From the NCBI RefSeq assembly GCF_000829415.1, contig NZ_AP014637.1, forward strand, positions 5,411,001-5,475,000: DNA of 64,000 nucleotides, in the 5' to 3' direction. Numbering within the stretch: the stretch's first letter is position 1; each line of letters starts with the position of its first letter. Both the position numbers and the translations under genes were made by a program. Positions 63,732 to 64,000 of this stretch are shown here, one piece after another. Under the pieces are notes generated by a model. It saw nothing but the letters and a program-made list of their open reading frames with translations, had not been told where the DNA came from and ran no database searches. The DNA is from Pseudomonas sp. StFLB209 (GTDB lineage Bacteria; Pseudomonadota; Gammaproteobacteria; Pseudomonadales; Pseudomonadaceae).

Positions 63732-64000
63732 ATGGCCGATTTACCGATTGACGACCTTAACGTCGCTTCCAACGAGACACTGATCACCCCGGATCAGCTC
63801 AAGCGCGAGATTCCCCTGACTGCTGCGGCGCTCAAGACCGTAAGCGAAGGCCGTGAGGTGATCCGCAACATTCTCGATGGCAAGGATCACCGCCTGTTCA
63901 TCGTGATCGGCCCCTGCTCGATCCACGATCTGAAGGCAGCCAAAGAATACGCCGAGCGCCTCAAGGCGCTGTCCGCTGAAGTGTCGGACACGCTCTATCT
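63732..64000 (+). CDS. aroF: 3-deoxy-7-phosphoheptulonate (DAHP) synthase, class I, N-terminal part (cut by window edge)
   Basis: DAHP synthase condenses PEP and erythrose 4-phosphate at the start of the shikimate pathway. Ninety codons are visible: MADLPIDDLNVASNETLITP, then LKREIPLTAAALKTVSEGRE and HRLFIVIGPCSIHDLKAAKE with YAERLKAL. GPCSIHD is the family signature with the metal-binding Cys. The remaining two thirds are beyond the right edge. The choice between aroF, aroG and aroH isozymes rests on N-terminal resemblance and position next to cysB, so the symbol is tentative. Confidence 0.85.
   Translation, partial: MADLPIDDLNVASNETLITPDQLKREIPLTAAALKTVSEGREVIRNILDGKDHRLFIVIGPCSIHDLKAAKEYAERLKALSAEVSDTLY

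Overview
The window is a 64 kb piece of a Pseudomonas chromosome of the fluorescens/putida type. The evidence is the gene content and order (sigX-oprF beside cmpX, cfrX, cmaX, rraA and a divergent ppsA/ppsR pair; thrH, cysH, cysB and a DAHP synthase to the right, an order I recall from P. aeruginosa), the high GC with long antisense shadow frames, and the many Pseudomonas-style REP hairpins between genes. No rRNA, tRNA, CRISPR array or prophage is visible. Both edges cut a gene: purU on the left and the DAHP synthase on the right.

Left part (1-14.2 kb). purU, folD and soxBDAG overlap or nearly touch as one operon for oxidative N-demethylation and one-carbon recycling, followed by an IclR regulator. 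Two tandem-duplicated chemoreceptors follow, each with its own FliA-type promoter and a conserved dCache amino-acid-binding motif. Then comes a three-PAS GGDEF/EAL protein with both catalytic signatures intact.

Accessory island (14.2-16.8 kb). A putative pore-forming toxin of 394 aa overlaps a small membrane protein (probable immunity) and is followed by what looks like a decayed second immunity copy. The block is AT-rich at its right side and lies between two co-linear 178-bp repeats that are nearly identical. The repeats are REP pairs with outer inverted ends.

Aromatic catabolism and iron (16.9-38 kb). A complete benzoate module lies on the minus strand (benR, benABCD, benK, benE, benF-like porin), with a clean pair of XylS/BenR half-sites upstream of benA. 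It is followed by two small genes, a FecI/FecR/TonB-transducer iron-uptake cell-surface signalling set, a damaged IS605-type element (intact tnpB, truncated tnpA), and an fbpABC ferric-iron ABC transporter. In that transporter a 162-bp MITE-like element sits between fbpA and fbpB, behind a terminator.

Core right part (38-64 kb). The oprF/sigX envelope-stress block, a CorA/ZntB-type channel, rraA, a lipase-like hydrolase and ppsA/ppsR are followed by a GST and by the 2-methylcitrate operon (prpR, prpB, prpC, acnD, prpF), with a readable promoter and TTGTCGACAA operators. Next is a three-gene retropepsin / inactive-transglutaminase-7TM / ATP-grasp operon of little-known function. The window ends with pabB, thrH, cysH, cysB, a universal stress protein, a ketopantoate-reductase-like gene, a thioredoxin-like gene and the start of the DAHP synthase. 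The strongest candidates for something undescribed are the repeat-flanked toxin-immunity module and the retropepsin/ATP-grasp operon.
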